Positions 1-7,812 of a stretch of 63,039 nt of DNA are shown in pieces; the first letter of the stretch is position 1, and the number at the start of each line of letters is the position of its first letter. The notes below the pieces were generated by a model. It was not told the origin of the DNA. It made no database searches and worked only from the letters and a program-made list of their open reading frames with translations. The DNA lies in contig NZ_BAAADA010000109.1 in NCBI RefSeq assembly GCF_039522005.1, positions 1 to 63,039 of the forward strand, read 5' to 3'. Source of the stretch: Alkalibacterium indicireducens (GTDB taxonomy: Bacteria; Bacillota; Bacilli; Lactobacillales; Carnobacteriaceae_A). Position numbers and translations under genes: made by a program.

Positions 1-109
1 CATTTTAATATTAAAATTGAAGAGTTACCATCTCTAGAAAAAAAGTTTCCGCCAAAGTCTTGACACATACGATTTTAGTGCTTTTGTTTCAATTTAACTA
101 AAAAAAACG

Positions 110-138
110 TATAATAGAAATGAATACATTATAAGGAG
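110..138 (+). promoter_or_regulatory. Putative -10 box and RBS of degV
   Basis: A TATAAT hexamer lies at 110-115 and an AAGGAG ribosome binding site at 134-138, ahead of the ATG at 149. A perfect TTGACA at 60-65 is 44 bases upstream of the -10, too far to pair with it, and no good -35 lies at the normal distance. The rest of 1-148 is AT-rich and shows no gene. Confidence 0.45.
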
Positions 139-148
139 TGGGTATTTT

Positions 149-1015
149 ATGGATTATCAGCTGATAACCGATTCCTGTTGTGATCTTCCGCTGGAACTAG
201 TGGAAAGATTCGACTTGGATATTGTCAACTTCACAATTACTATCAGTGGAAAAGAGCTGATCGACGATATGGGAAAAACGTTTGATAAGACGTCCTTTTT
301 TAATCGACTTAAAGAAGGTGAGACTGCTTCAACCTCACAAATCAACGTTCATGCCTATCTCGAAAAATTTAAGAAGTATGTAGAAGAAGGTAAGCCGGTT
401 ATTTACTTAGGGTTTTCTTCTGAACTTAGTGGGTCACTTAATAGTGCCCGTCAAGCTAAACAGATGCTTGAAGAAGAATATGATGATGTGGATCTGACCA
501 TTATCGACACAAGGGCAGCCAGCCTGGGGGAAGGTCTACTGGTCTATGAAGCTGCACTCAAAAAAGAGGCAGGTATGAGTAAGGAAGATCTGGTCAAGTG
601 GGTCGAGGATAATAAGTTGAACTATCACTCCTGGGTTACCGTAGATGACATTAAACATCTTCAACGTGGGGGAAGAATCTCAGCTACTGCAGCGACAGTA
701 GGTTCACTGCTCAATGTTAAGCCCATCATCATCTTGAACCGTGAAGGGAAGCTTGTCCCGTTCTCAAAAGTTCGAGGCAGGAAGAAGTCGCTTCAGTTCC
801 TTATCGATCAGACAGTTAAAAACATCAGAGATGAAGAGGATCATGCGGTCTTTATCGGTCATGTTGGAGTACCTGAAGATGCTGACTTTGTCAGAGAGAA
901 ACTGCTTGAAAAAGTGAGCCCTAAGGAAATCATCATATCAAGTTACGGTCCCACAATCGCAGCCCATACAGGATTTGGCTCTTTATCCGTCTTCAGTTAT
1001 GGAGAAGAACGGTAA
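149..1015 (+). CDS. DegV family fatty-acid-binding protein
   Basis: The 288-residue protein has the DegV layout. It opens with an ITDSCCDLP-type strand and loop, has the SGSLNSA segment near residue 95 and the LQRGGRIS motif near residue 170, and ends with the typical GxGxLSVF-type tail (FGSLSVFSYG). DegV proteins bind a single fatty acid, and some deliver it to the fatty acid kinase FakA as FakB. A fakA homologue is present in this window near 25.3 kb, so a FakB role is possible but is inference, since paralogues with other partners are common. Start: ATG with AAGGAG 10 bases upstream. It stands alone; the strong ntp promoter follows. Confidence 0.88.
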   Translation: MDYQLITDSCCDLPLELVERFDLDIVNFTITISGKELIDDMGKTFDKTSFFNRLKEGETASTSQINVHAYLEKFKKYVEEGKPVIYLGFSSELSGSLNSARQAKQMLEEEYDDVDLTIIDTRAASLGEGLLVYEAALKKEAGMSKEDLVKWVEDNKLNYHSWVTVDDIKHLQRGGRISATAATVGSLLNVKPIIILNREGKLVPFSKVRGRKKSLQFLIDQTVKNIRDEEDHAVFIGHVGVPEDADFVREKLLEKVSPKEIIISSYGPTIAAHTGFGSLSVFSYGEER

Positions 1016-1036
1016 CCGTTTAGATCTCTCGTCACC

Positions 1037-1059
1037 GCAGTCATGAATAAAGAGACTGC
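1037..1059 (+). terminator. Weak hairpin after degV
   Basis: GCAGTC (1037-1042) and GACTGC (1054-1059) can pair just after the degV stop. No T-run follows, so this is at best a weak terminator. Confidence 0.25.
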
Positions 1060-1072
1060 TGATAAGTTTAAG

Positions 1073-1102
1073 TTGACACTAATTTTGAGAGTATGCTATT
1101 AT
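1073..1102 (+). promoter_or_regulatory. Promoter of the ntp (V-ATPase) operon
   Basis: A perfect TTGACA (1073-1078) is followed after 18 bases by TATTAT (1097-1102). This predicts transcription starting near 1109 and a leader of about 110 nt before the ntpF start codon, containing the structured element at 1131-1213. Confidence 0.7.
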
Positions 1103-1130
1103 AAATTTTGTTAGTACAATTTATATCAAT

Positions 1131-1213
1131 GCGGTTGGGCGTGAGCTTTCAAGGTTATTTTCTTCTAGGGCGAGAAGAAGGCCTGTTAGCCGCGCCCTTT
1201 TTTTGAAAGGGGG
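1131..1213 (+). promoter_or_regulatory. Structured leader of ntpF, candidate Na+-I (DUF1646-motif) riboswitch
   Basis: Seen: GGGCG (1137-1141) pairs with CGCCC (1193-1197). Inside, a perfect 7-bp stem (1160-1166 with 1173-1179) closes a six-base loop, and GGC (1180-1182) can pair with GCC (1189-1191). CCCTTT at 1195-1200 can instead pair with AAAGGG at 1206-1211, which is part of the ntpF ribosome binding site (1205-1213). CCC can therefore pair with the aptamer strand or with the RBS, but not both. The outer stem is also followed by seven T residues. From memory, the GGUUGGGCGUGAG and GUUAGCC segments resemble the Na+-I riboswitch class, which has been associated with sodium-transport genes. 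The class assignment is inference; the competing structures are directly visible. Confidence 0.6.
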
Positions 1214-1221
1214 AATATAAA

Positions 1222-1548
1222 GTGAACCGTGAAGCAATTAATTATGTTAAAGATGCTGAGGCTAGAGTTGAAGAACTTAGAGCCAATGCGGAAAAAGAGA
1301 TAAAAGATATCAAGGCTGGGACTGCTCTTCGAATGGATAAGATAACCGAACAGACCGAACACGAACTGGCTGCTTTTAGAAAAGAGCGGCAAGAACAAGT
1401 CGAGTCCAGGCTGGAAGAAGACGAGAAAGTGTTTGAAGAGCAGATCAATGAAGATATCAACCGTTTCAATGGCACCTATGAATCGGAAAAAGACAGACTA
1501 GCCAGTCGAATAGCAGAGGAGGTATTGCGTCGATATGGCAATAGCTAA
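1222..1548 (+). CDS. ntpF: V-type ATPase subunit G/H, peripheral stalk (NtpF)
   Basis: This is a 108-residue, highly charged protein that is almost wholly helical coiled coil (repeated Glu/Lys/Arg heptads), with no membrane segment. That composition and its place as the first gene of an ntp operon match the peripheral stalk subunit that pairs with NtpE to hold the catalytic head stationary. Start is GTG, 8 bases after the strong ribosome binding site GAAAGGGGG, which is itself part of the candidate riboswitch. The end overlaps ntpI by 14 bases, suggesting translational coupling. Sequence identity in this subunit family is weak, so the call rests mainly on coiled-coil character and position. 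Confidence 0.82.
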   Translation: MNREAINYVKDAEARVEELRANAEKEIKDIKAGTALRMDKITEQTEHELAAFRKERQEQVESRLEEDEKVFEEQINEDINRFNGTYESEKDRLASRIAEEVLRRYGNS

Positions 1549-3496
1549 AATGAAAAAACTGACTTTATTAGCAGAACATACTAATAAAGAAGCTGTTTTG
1601 AAGAGTGTCCAGGAAATGCAGAGTCTTGAAATCATTCCTGTAGCAGAAGTTCTGGAGGAAAGTCTGCTGAATGACTTCGATACGAGTGCTTCGCGTCATT
1701 TGTCTAATGACAGTCAGGCCAGACTGCAGGATATTGAATATGCAATCAATTACTTACAGGACTACGTCGAACAGCCGGGTCTGATTGAGCGCCTTAAAAC
1801 TAAGAAAGAAGTATTTTCATTAAAAGAACTTGAAAGCATTGTAGAGAGTGCAGACGTTGATGCTCTTCTGGAGCAAGTATCCCTGAAGGAAAAGCAGCTC
1901 AACAATCTGGATGAGAAAATGAAAGACCTCAAACAGGAAGAAGAATTCCTGAGAAAGTGGCGGGCACTTAGTTTCAAGTCTGAAGAGGTCAGTCATTTCA
2001 GACTGATGGATGTTCTGGTGGGAACCGTTGATAAAGAACAATCAGAAGCACTTGTTGAGGGTTTACGTGATAATGGCAGAATATATTATGACGAAGTATA
2101 TAGAAGAAGTGACGAAGTCGCTTATCTCATCATTCTTCCTAAAACCGAGAGAAAGCAGTTTGATGATCTTGTCGCTCAATACAGTTACAGAGAACTGACA
2201 TATACACATGAACTTCTTCCGGAAGATGAGTTATACCGTAATCTTACCGAACAGAAGCAAGTCAGAGGTGATAAAGAAAAGATAATTGCTGAGATGAAGA
2301 AATGGACAAGTCTCTACAGGAACCTGGAGCTCGCTGAGGAATATTACTACAATCTGTCTGAACGAGAAAAAGCACACAATCTTCTTCTAGAAAGCCATCA
2401 CCTGTTCCTTCTATCTGGATGGATAGAGGAAGAGAAAGTGGATTCTTTAAAGGCTAACATCGATCAGACGATCGGCGAGAGCGAAGTCGCTATTCTATCC
2501 GAAGATATAATGATGAAGGAATACAATGATGTTCCTGTCGTGCTGAAGAATAACAGTTTTGTCCGACCATTCGAGATGATTACAGAGATGTTCAGTTATC
2601 CAAAATACAACGAAGTCGACCCCACACCGTTGATGATGCCGTTCTTTATGGTATTCTTCGGCATGATGGCCGCCGACCTTGGCTACGGTATGCTGCTCTT
2701 TGGAGTCACATTGTTCGCCTTGAAGGCATTCAACATAGAAGGGTCAATGGGGAACTTCTTGAAGTTTCTTTACACCCTCTCGTTTCCGACGATGGCCTTC
2801 GGAGTATTTTTCGGAAGTTTCTTCGGAATAGAGCTGCCCATACAAGTCTTCTCCTTACAGGATGATGTACTTGAAATTATGGCATTTTCAGTTGTGCTCG
2901 GACTGATCCAGCTGCTTTACGGGCTCGTCTTGAATGGAATCATCAAAGGAAAGCAGGGACAGAGAGCCTCTTCATACGTCGATGGCTATGCCTGGTTCCT
3001 TATGCTGATCGGTTTCATCCTATGGGTCGGTGGAGCCATGCTGCTGAACATGCCGCTGCTTACGCAGATAGGTATCGGACTTGTGGTTCTTAACGCAGTA
3101 GGGATCCTTGTCGTATCAGCAATTTCCAATTCCAACAAAGCACTGGGGATAGGACTCGGGGCTTACAATTTATATGGAATATCTGGTTATGTAGGAGATA
3201 TCGTCAGTTACACAAGATTGATGGCTCTTGCAGTAGCCAGTGCAAATATTGCGATGGCATTTAATATGATCATCGGGTTCCTTCCGCCTATAGCACGATT
3301 TACGGTTGGGGTTCTAATCATTATTGCCCTGCAGGCACTGAACATAGCACTGACATTCTTAAGTGCTTATGTCCATACTTCCAGACTGCAGTATGTTGAG
3401 TTCTTCGGCAAGTTCTTCGAAGGCGGAGGCAGACCACTGACTCCACTCAAAATGCTTGAGAAACATGTCTGGATGGAAGACAATAACAACGGTTAA
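1535..3496 (+). CDS. ntpI: V-type ATPase subunit I (a subunit, ion channel stator)
   Basis: This 653-residue membrane protein forms the stationary half-channels for ion passage against the proteolipid ring. The first ~340 residues are soluble and coiled-coil rich. From about residue 350 there are seven to eight hydrophobic helices, opening with the conserved segment around PTPLMMPFFMVFFGMM. The conserved SYTRLMALAVASAN block carries Arg561, my candidate for the essential channel arginine. Length matches bacterial NtpI proteins. The start overlaps ntpF, and the ntpK gene follows after 33 bases with a GGAGG ribosome binding site. It works in the membrane Vo sector with NtpK and NtpC. Confidence 0.95.
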   Translation: MAIAKMKKLTLLAEHTNKEAVLKSVQEMQSLEIIPVAEVLEESLLNDFDTSASRHLSNDSQARLQDIEYAINYLQDYVEQPGLIERLKTKKEVFSLKELESIVESADVDALLEQVSLKEKQLNNLDEKMKDLKQEEEFLRKWRALSFKSEEVSHFRLMDVLVGTVDKEQSEALVEGLRDNGRIYYDEVYRRSDEVAYLIILPKTERKQFDDLVAQYSYRELTYTHELLPEDELYRNLTEQKQVRGDKEKIIAEMKKWTSLYRNLELAEEYYYNLSEREKAHNLLLESHHLFLLSGWIEEEKVDSLKANIDQTIGESEVAILSEDIMMKEYNDVPVVLKNNSFVRPFEMITEMFSYPKYNEVDPTPLMMPFFMVFFGMMAADLGYGMLLFGVTLFALKAFNIEGSMGNFLKFLYTLSFPTMAFGVFFGSFFGIELPIQVFSLQDDVLEIMAFSVVLGLIQLLYGLVLNGIIKGKQGQRASSYVDGYAWFLMLIGFILWVGGAMLLNMPLLTQIGIGLVVLNAVGILVVSAISNSNKALGIGLGAYNLYGISGYVGDIVSYTRLMALAVASANIAMAFNMIIGFLPPIARFTVGVLIIIALQALNIALTFLSAYVHTSRLQYVEFFGKFFEGGGRPLTPLKMLEKHVWMEDNNNG

Positions 3497-3529
3497 AACT
3501 ATATTTTATAATAATGGAGGAAAAAAATA

Positions 3530-4006
3530 ATGAGTAACTTTGAACTGTTTTTTGGAGATAATTTAGGTTTTGTATTTGGTGCAGTAGGTGTCGCTCTGGC
3601 AGTTATTCTTTCTGGTATCGGATCATCAAGAGGAGTAGGATCTGCAGGTGAAGCAGCGGCTGCCTTAACAAAAGAACAGCCGGAAAAATTCGGTCGTGCA
3701 CTTGTTCTACAGATGCTTCCAGCAACACAGGGACTTTACGGTTTCGTTATCGGACTGCTGATTATTATCAACTTGTCTACTAACCTTGACGTATCAACTG
3801 GATGGTACTATCTGATGGTCGGACTTCCTGTAGGATTTACTGGACTGACATCCGGTACGCTTCAGGGTCGTGTCTCAGTAGCTGCAATGCAGATCCTAGC
3901 TCAAAAACCTGAACACACAACTAAAGGGATCATTTATTCAGCGATGGTTGAAACATATGCAATTTTAGGTTTCGTTACTTCCCTGATGATGATAATCTTC
4001 ATGTAA
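3530..4006 (+). CDS. ntpK: V-type ATPase proteolipid subunit K (Na+-binding c ring)
   Basis: This 158-residue double-hairpin proteolipid has four membrane helices and forms the rotating ion-carrying ring. Compared from memory with Enterococcus hirae NtpK, the five Na+ ligands L61, T64, Q65, Q110 and E139 appear here as L63, T66, Q67, Q112 and E141, a constant offset of +2. This includes the LPATQG helix-2 motif and the ion-binding glutamate in AMVETYAI. The full set argues for Na+ rather than H+ specificity, though pumping has not been measured. The ATG has GGAGG 8 bases upstream. A stable hairpin follows the stop codon and may set the high K stoichiometry. Confidence 0.96.
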   Translation: MSNFELFFGDNLGFVFGAVGVALAVILSGIGSSRGVGSAGEAAAALTKEQPEKFGRALVLQMLPATQGLYGFVIGLLIIINLSTNLDVSTGWYYLMVGLPVGFTGLTSGTLQGRVSVAAMQILAQKPEHTTKGIIYSAMVETYAILGFVTSLMMIIFM

Positions 4007-4017
4007 TAAATGAGAGA

Positions 4018-4076
4018 AAGGAATTTAGAATTCAGTGATCAGACAGCTATCTGTCACTTAATAAACTGAATTCCTT
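4018..4076 (+). other. Intercistronic hairpin between ntpK and ntpE
   Basis: AAGGAATT at 4018-4025 and downstream AATTCAGT can pair with ACTGAATTCCTT at 4065-4076. An inner stem pairs GACAG with CTGTC. The following sequence is T-rich but has no clean T-run. It may act as a partial terminator or as a 3' stabiliser of an ntpK-containing transcript; it is probably not a full terminator because essential subunits lie downstream. Confidence 0.55.
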
Positions 4077-4116
4077 GTTTCATTTCATTATTATTACTCT
4101 GAACAGGAGGGAAATC

Positions 4117-4695
4117 ATGGCAGATTTAAAATTACTGACTGAACGAGTCGTTGAAAAAGAAAAAGCGGCTATCCGAAAGGAAATTGAAGAAGCTAAAAAA
4201 CAAGCTGAAGATGAGATTCAAGCTGCCGAAGCAGAAGAGGTACAGAAACGCCTACAAGCTAAGGAGCAGATCAAAGCAGATGCCGAACATGATTACACGA
4301 TTCGAAGAAACACATTGGACATCAGACGGCGCAATGAGGTGCTGGCTGCGAAACAGTCTATTCTGGACAAGATGTTCAAAGAGACTAAAAATAGACTGGA
4401 TAATCTGGATGATGAGACATTCAGACAGTTTACTGCGAACGTATTGAAACAGTTCGACAAAGAAGGACAAGTGACGTTGAAATTGGGAGAAAAGTCTGCC
4501 CATTCTATTGACGAAACTTGGGTAACTTCTAATAAACCTGCTGAGCTGGCTGTTCTGGTATCCAAGGACACTGTAAAAGGACAGTCCGGCTTCCTTATTG
4601 AAAAAAATGGCATAGAATACAACTTCTTATTCGATTCTTTAGTGGAAGATGCCAGAACGGACATTTTACCAGATATATCTAACGAATTATTTTAA
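4117..4695 (+). CDS. ntpE: V-type ATPase subunit E, peripheral stalk
   Basis: This 192-residue protein has a long Lys/Glu/Ala-rich amphipathic helix (about residues 5-100) followed by a small globular C-terminal domain, the pattern of subunit E. It pairs with NtpF to form the peripheral stalk linking the A/B head to NtpI and NtpC. I start it at ATG 4117 because AGGAGG lies 7 bases upstream. The frame is open further upstream, but translation from there would add 14 hydrophobic residues encoded by the ntpK-ntpE spacer. The next gene follows after 14 bases with a strong ribosome binding site. Confidence 0.9.
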   Translation: MADLKLLTERVVEKEKAAIRKEIEEAKKQAEDEIQAAEAEEVQKRLQAKEQIKADAEHDYTIRRNTLDIRRRNEVLAAKQSILDKMFKETKNRLDNLDDETFRQFTANVLKQFDKEGQVTLKLGEKSAHSIDETWVTSNKPAELAVLVSKDTVKGQSGFLIEKNGIEYNFLFDSLVEDARTDILPDISNELF

Positions 4696-4709
4696 GGAGG
4701 AGAATACAA

Positions 4710-5714
4710 TTGAAAGATACCGTTTATGGTTCAAGTAATGTTCTCATACGGATTTACGAGAACGATCTCCTCACTCGATCTCATTTCGAACGCATGCTGA
4801 CTGCCGATTCTTTTGAAGATGCTGTCAACGTGCTGAGAGAAACACCTTACAGGAATGACATCGATAGAATCAAAGAAGATAAAAGTTATGATGAGATGTT
4901 CATGAATGAGCTCCACCAGACATTTGAGGAGCTGTTAAAGATTGTTCCCAACAAGGAACTTATAGAGCTTGCTGGATTGAGGTATGCTTATCACAATCTG
5001 AAAGTTCTCTTTAAAGAGGAGTTTACAGATCAGGATCTGAATCATTTATTCATCCCGATCGGCCGTTATCCTGTATCAGAATTGAGACAGGCAGTCAGAA
5101 CAGGTGAATCTGATGTCCTTCCTGCTGAGTATATGGACAGCATCCATGAACTTCAGGAGGATTACGATCAGTATCAGAACGTTCAGTCTGTCGATATCAT
5201 ACTCGACAGACGGTACTTTACACATCTTCGTCTTCTGGCTGACCAGACAGGTGAAGAGGGCGTGCCTGAACTGATAGAAACGCTTATAGATTATAACAAC
5301 ATATCTACTTTGGTCAGAGGAATGAAACAGAATAGAACACGCAATTTTCTGCTGACTGTTCTTTCAAGTTCCGGATCTATTCCTAAAGAAGATCTGCTCG
5401 AAATTGCAGATAATGGGCAGCAGTATGCGCTACAGTACTTTAGAACAAGTAAATACAGAAAACTAATTGACCAGTCGGTCGATACCGAAACAAATGAATT
5501 ATCATCTGTCAGAATCGATCATCAGACAGATGATGCGTATATGAATACGATGAGAGATGCCAGACTTCAATCTTTCGGTCCTATGCCGGTGCTCGCTTAT
5601 CTCTATGCCAAGGAAATAGAAGTCAAAAATCTCAGACTCATTCTATCAGGTAAGGAAAATGGTGTACCTGCTGATGCGATCAGAGAAAGGATGCGATTGA
5701 ACTATGCCCAATAA
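4710..5714 (+). CDS. ntpC: V-type ATPase subunit C (d-like central-stalk adaptor)
   Basis: This 334-residue soluble, mostly helical protein matches the length of bacterial subunit C/d. That subunit sits on top of the proteolipid ring and couples it to the D-F central shaft. The start codon is TTG at 4710, supported by AAGGAGG 9 bases upstream and by the lack of a better in-frame start. The 3' end overlaps ntpG by 11 bases. Family-level motifs are weak by eye, so the assignment relies on length, fold character and fixed operon position. Confidence 0.9.
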   Translation: MKDTVYGSSNVLIRIYENDLLTRSHFERMLTADSFEDAVNVLRETPYRNDIDRIKEDKSYDEMFMNELHQTFEELLKIVPNKELIELAGLRYAYHNLKVLFKEEFTDQDLNHLFIPIGRYPVSELRQAVRTGESDVLPAEYMDSIHELQEDYDQYQNVQSVDIILDRRYFTHLRLLADQTGEEGVPELIETLIDYNNISTLVRGMKQNRTRNFLLTVLSSSGSIPKEDLLEIADNGQQYALQYFRTSKYRKLIDQSVDTETNELSSVRIDHQTDDAYMNTMRDARLQSFGPMPVLAYLYAKEIEVKNLRLILSGKENGVPADAIRERMRLNYAQ

Positions 5715-6015
5715 AATTGGAGTTGTCGGAGACAAAGATTCCGTTCTGGCATTCAAAATGCTCGGCTTTTCTGTTTACTTCGCATCTGAAGCGAAAGAGA
5801 CCCGTCGAATCATCGACAATCTGGCAGACAAAGATTATGGTGTGATTTACTTGACAGAACAATTAGCAGAATTAGTCCCTGAAACAATCAGACGCTATGA
5901 CGCTAAAATGAAACCTGCCATCATTTTGATCCCTAATCATACAGGCTCACGTGGCATCGGTAAGAAACGTGTGCAGGAAAATGTCGAAAAAGCAGTGGGT
6001 CAAAATATTTTATAG
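5704..6015 (+). CDS. ntpG: V-type ATPase subunit F (NtpG)
   Basis: This 103-residue protein opens with the subunit F signature (KIGVVGDKDSVLAFKMLGF) and has the alternating strand-helix pattern of this small Rossmann-like central-stalk subunit. A DYGVIYLTEQLAE segment lies near the middle. Subunit F binds the D subunit and regulates rotation of the central shaft. The ATG lies inside the last codons of ntpC, implying coupled translation. ntpA follows after 12 bases with a GGAGGG site. Confidence 0.93.
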   Translation: MPNKIGVVGDKDSVLAFKMLGFSVYFASEAKETRRIIDNLADKDYGVIYLTEQLAELVPETIRRYDAKMKPAIILIPNHTGSRGIGKKRVQENVEKAVGQNIL

Positions 6016-6027
6016 GAGGGTACGATT

Positions 6028-7812
6028 TTGAGTAAAGGAACGATTGTAAGTGTTTCTGGCCCTTTGGTCACAGCAAAAGGGATGGAAACAGCTAATATAC
6101 AGGATATTTGCCGTGTAGGTAAACTAGGCCTCATCGGTGAGATCATTGAAATGAGAAACGACGTTGCCTCTATACAGGTTTATGAAGAAACGTCTATGGT
6201 AGGTCCGGGAGAAGTCGTCGAAACAACTGGTGAACCATTATCCGTTGAGCTTGCTCCAGGTATGATTTCTCAGATGTTTGACGGAATTCAGAGACCGCTG
6301 GACGAATTTATGGAAAAGACAAATAGTAACTTTCTTGAACGAGGCATGTCAATCGAGCCGCTGAACCGTGAGAAACAGTGGGAATTCACTCCTTCTCTGG
6401 AAGAAGGAACAGAAGTTTCTGAAGGAGACATTGTCGGTATTGTTCAGGAAACTAAAGTAATTGAACACCGCATCATTGTGCCTCACGGCGTTAAAGGTAA
6501 AATCAAATCTATTTCTTCAGGCTCCTTCACTATAAGCGAGCCAATCTACGTGCTTGAAACTGAAGATGGCGAAAAAGAATTTACTATGATGCAGAAATGG
6601 CCAGTCAGAAGAGGCCGTCCGATCAAGACGAAGCTGAACCCGGAAGAACCGCTTATTACCGGTCAGCGAGTTATTGATACATTCTTCCCAGTTGCCAAAG
6701 GTGGCGCGGCTGCTGTTCCCGGACCTTTCGGAGCAGGTAAAACTGTCGTTCAGCACCAGATCGCAAAATGGGCAGACGTTGACCTGGTGGTCTATGTAGG
6801 TTGCGGAGAACGCGGGAATGAGATGACAGACGTTATCAATGAGTTCCCTGAACTGATCGATCCGAATACTGGAGAATCAATTATGGCGCGTACTGTACTG
6901 ATTGCCAACACTTCCAACATGCCCGTTGCTGCGCGTGAAGCCTCTATCTACACGGGTATTACAATTGCTGAATATTTCCGTGACATGGGATATTCTGTAG
7001 CAATCATGGCAGATTCGACATCAAGATGGGCTGAAGCCTTACGTGAGATGTCAGGTCGTCTGGAAGAAATGCCTGGTGATGAAGGGTATCCAGCCTATCT
7101 GGGTTCTCGTCTTGCAGAATACTATGAACGTGCAGGTAAAGTGGTTACGCTTGGATCTGGAGACCGTACAGGAAGCATAACAGCGATCGGTGCCGTGTCT
7201 CCTCCTGGAGGAGATACATCTGAACCGGTAACGCAGAATACCTTGCGTGTCGCAAAAGTATTCTGGGGTCTGGACAGTTCCCTTGCACAAAGACGTCACT
7301 TCCCGTCGATCAACTGGCTGAATTCCTATTCACTGTATAGCAATGAAATGAATGACTACGTAGGGAAACAGCTTGGAGAAGACTGGAACGGTATGGTAAC
7401 GAGAGCAAAAGCTTTACTTCAAGATGAATCGGAACTTCAGGAAATCGTCCGACTGGTCGGAGTAGAATCTCTATCGGAACGTGACCGTCTGAAACTGGTT
7501 GTTGCCAGAATGATTCGTGAGGACTTCCTTCAGCAGAATGCCTTCGATGATGTAGATACCTATACATCTAGAAACAAGCAGTATGAAATGCTGTTTACTA
7601 TCCTTAACTATGAAGATCAGGCTGTTCGTGCAATGGATCTGGGAGCTTACTATGATGAAATAATCAAAGGCACAGACAATGTGCGTGAACGCGTCGGTCG
7701 AATGAAATACATCAGTGAAGATGATATCAAGACGATCGAAACGATCCGTACTCAAACGAAAGATGACATTCAGTCAGTATTAGAGAAAGGCGGTGTAGAA
7801 TCAGATGCTTAA
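6028..7812 (+). CDS. ntpA: V-type ATPase catalytic subunit A
   Basis: This 594-residue catalytic subunit hydrolyses ATP in the V1 head to drive ion pumping. The Walker A loop GPFGAGKT is at residues 232-239, and the GERGNEM and SRWAEALRE motifs of the A-subunit family are intact. The non-homologous insert that separates A from B and F1-beta subunits lies between the N-terminal barrel and the P-loop. Start is TTG with AGGAGGG 8 bases upstream. The end overlaps ntpB by 8 bases. No intein or truncation is seen. Confidence 0.97.
   Translation: MSKGTIVSVSGPLVTAKGMETANIQDICRVGKLGLIGEIIEMRNDVASIQVYEETSMVGPGEVVETTGEPLSVELAPGMISQMFDGIQRPLDEFMEKTNSNFLERGMSIEPLNREKQWEFTPSLEEGTEVSEGDIVGIVQETKVIEHRIIVPHGVKGKIKSISSGSFTISEPIYVLETEDGEKEFTMMQKWPVRRGRPIKTKLNPEEPLITGQRVIDTFFPVAKGGAAAVPGPFGAGKTVVQHQIAKWADVDLVVYVGCGERGNEMTDVINEFPELIDPNTGESIMARTVLIANTSNMPVAAREASIYTGITIAEYFRDMGYSVAIMADSTSRWAEALREMSGRLEEMPGDEGYPAYLGSRLAEYYERAGKVVTLGSGDRTGSITAIGAVSPPGGDTSEPVTQNTLRVAKVFWGLDSSLAQRRHFPSINWLNSYSLYSNEMNDYVGKQLGEDWNGMVTRAKALLQDESELQEIVRLVGVESLSERDRLKLVVARMIREDFLQQNAFDDVDTYTSRNKQYEMLFTILNYEDQAVRAMDLGAYYDEIIKGTDNVRERVGRMKYISEDDIKTIETIRTQTKDDIQSVLEKGGVESDA

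Noticed and set aside
60..65. A perfect TTGACA before degV
   Set aside because: No -10 box stands 16-18 bases downstream; the nearest TATAAT is 44 bases away. I list only the -10.
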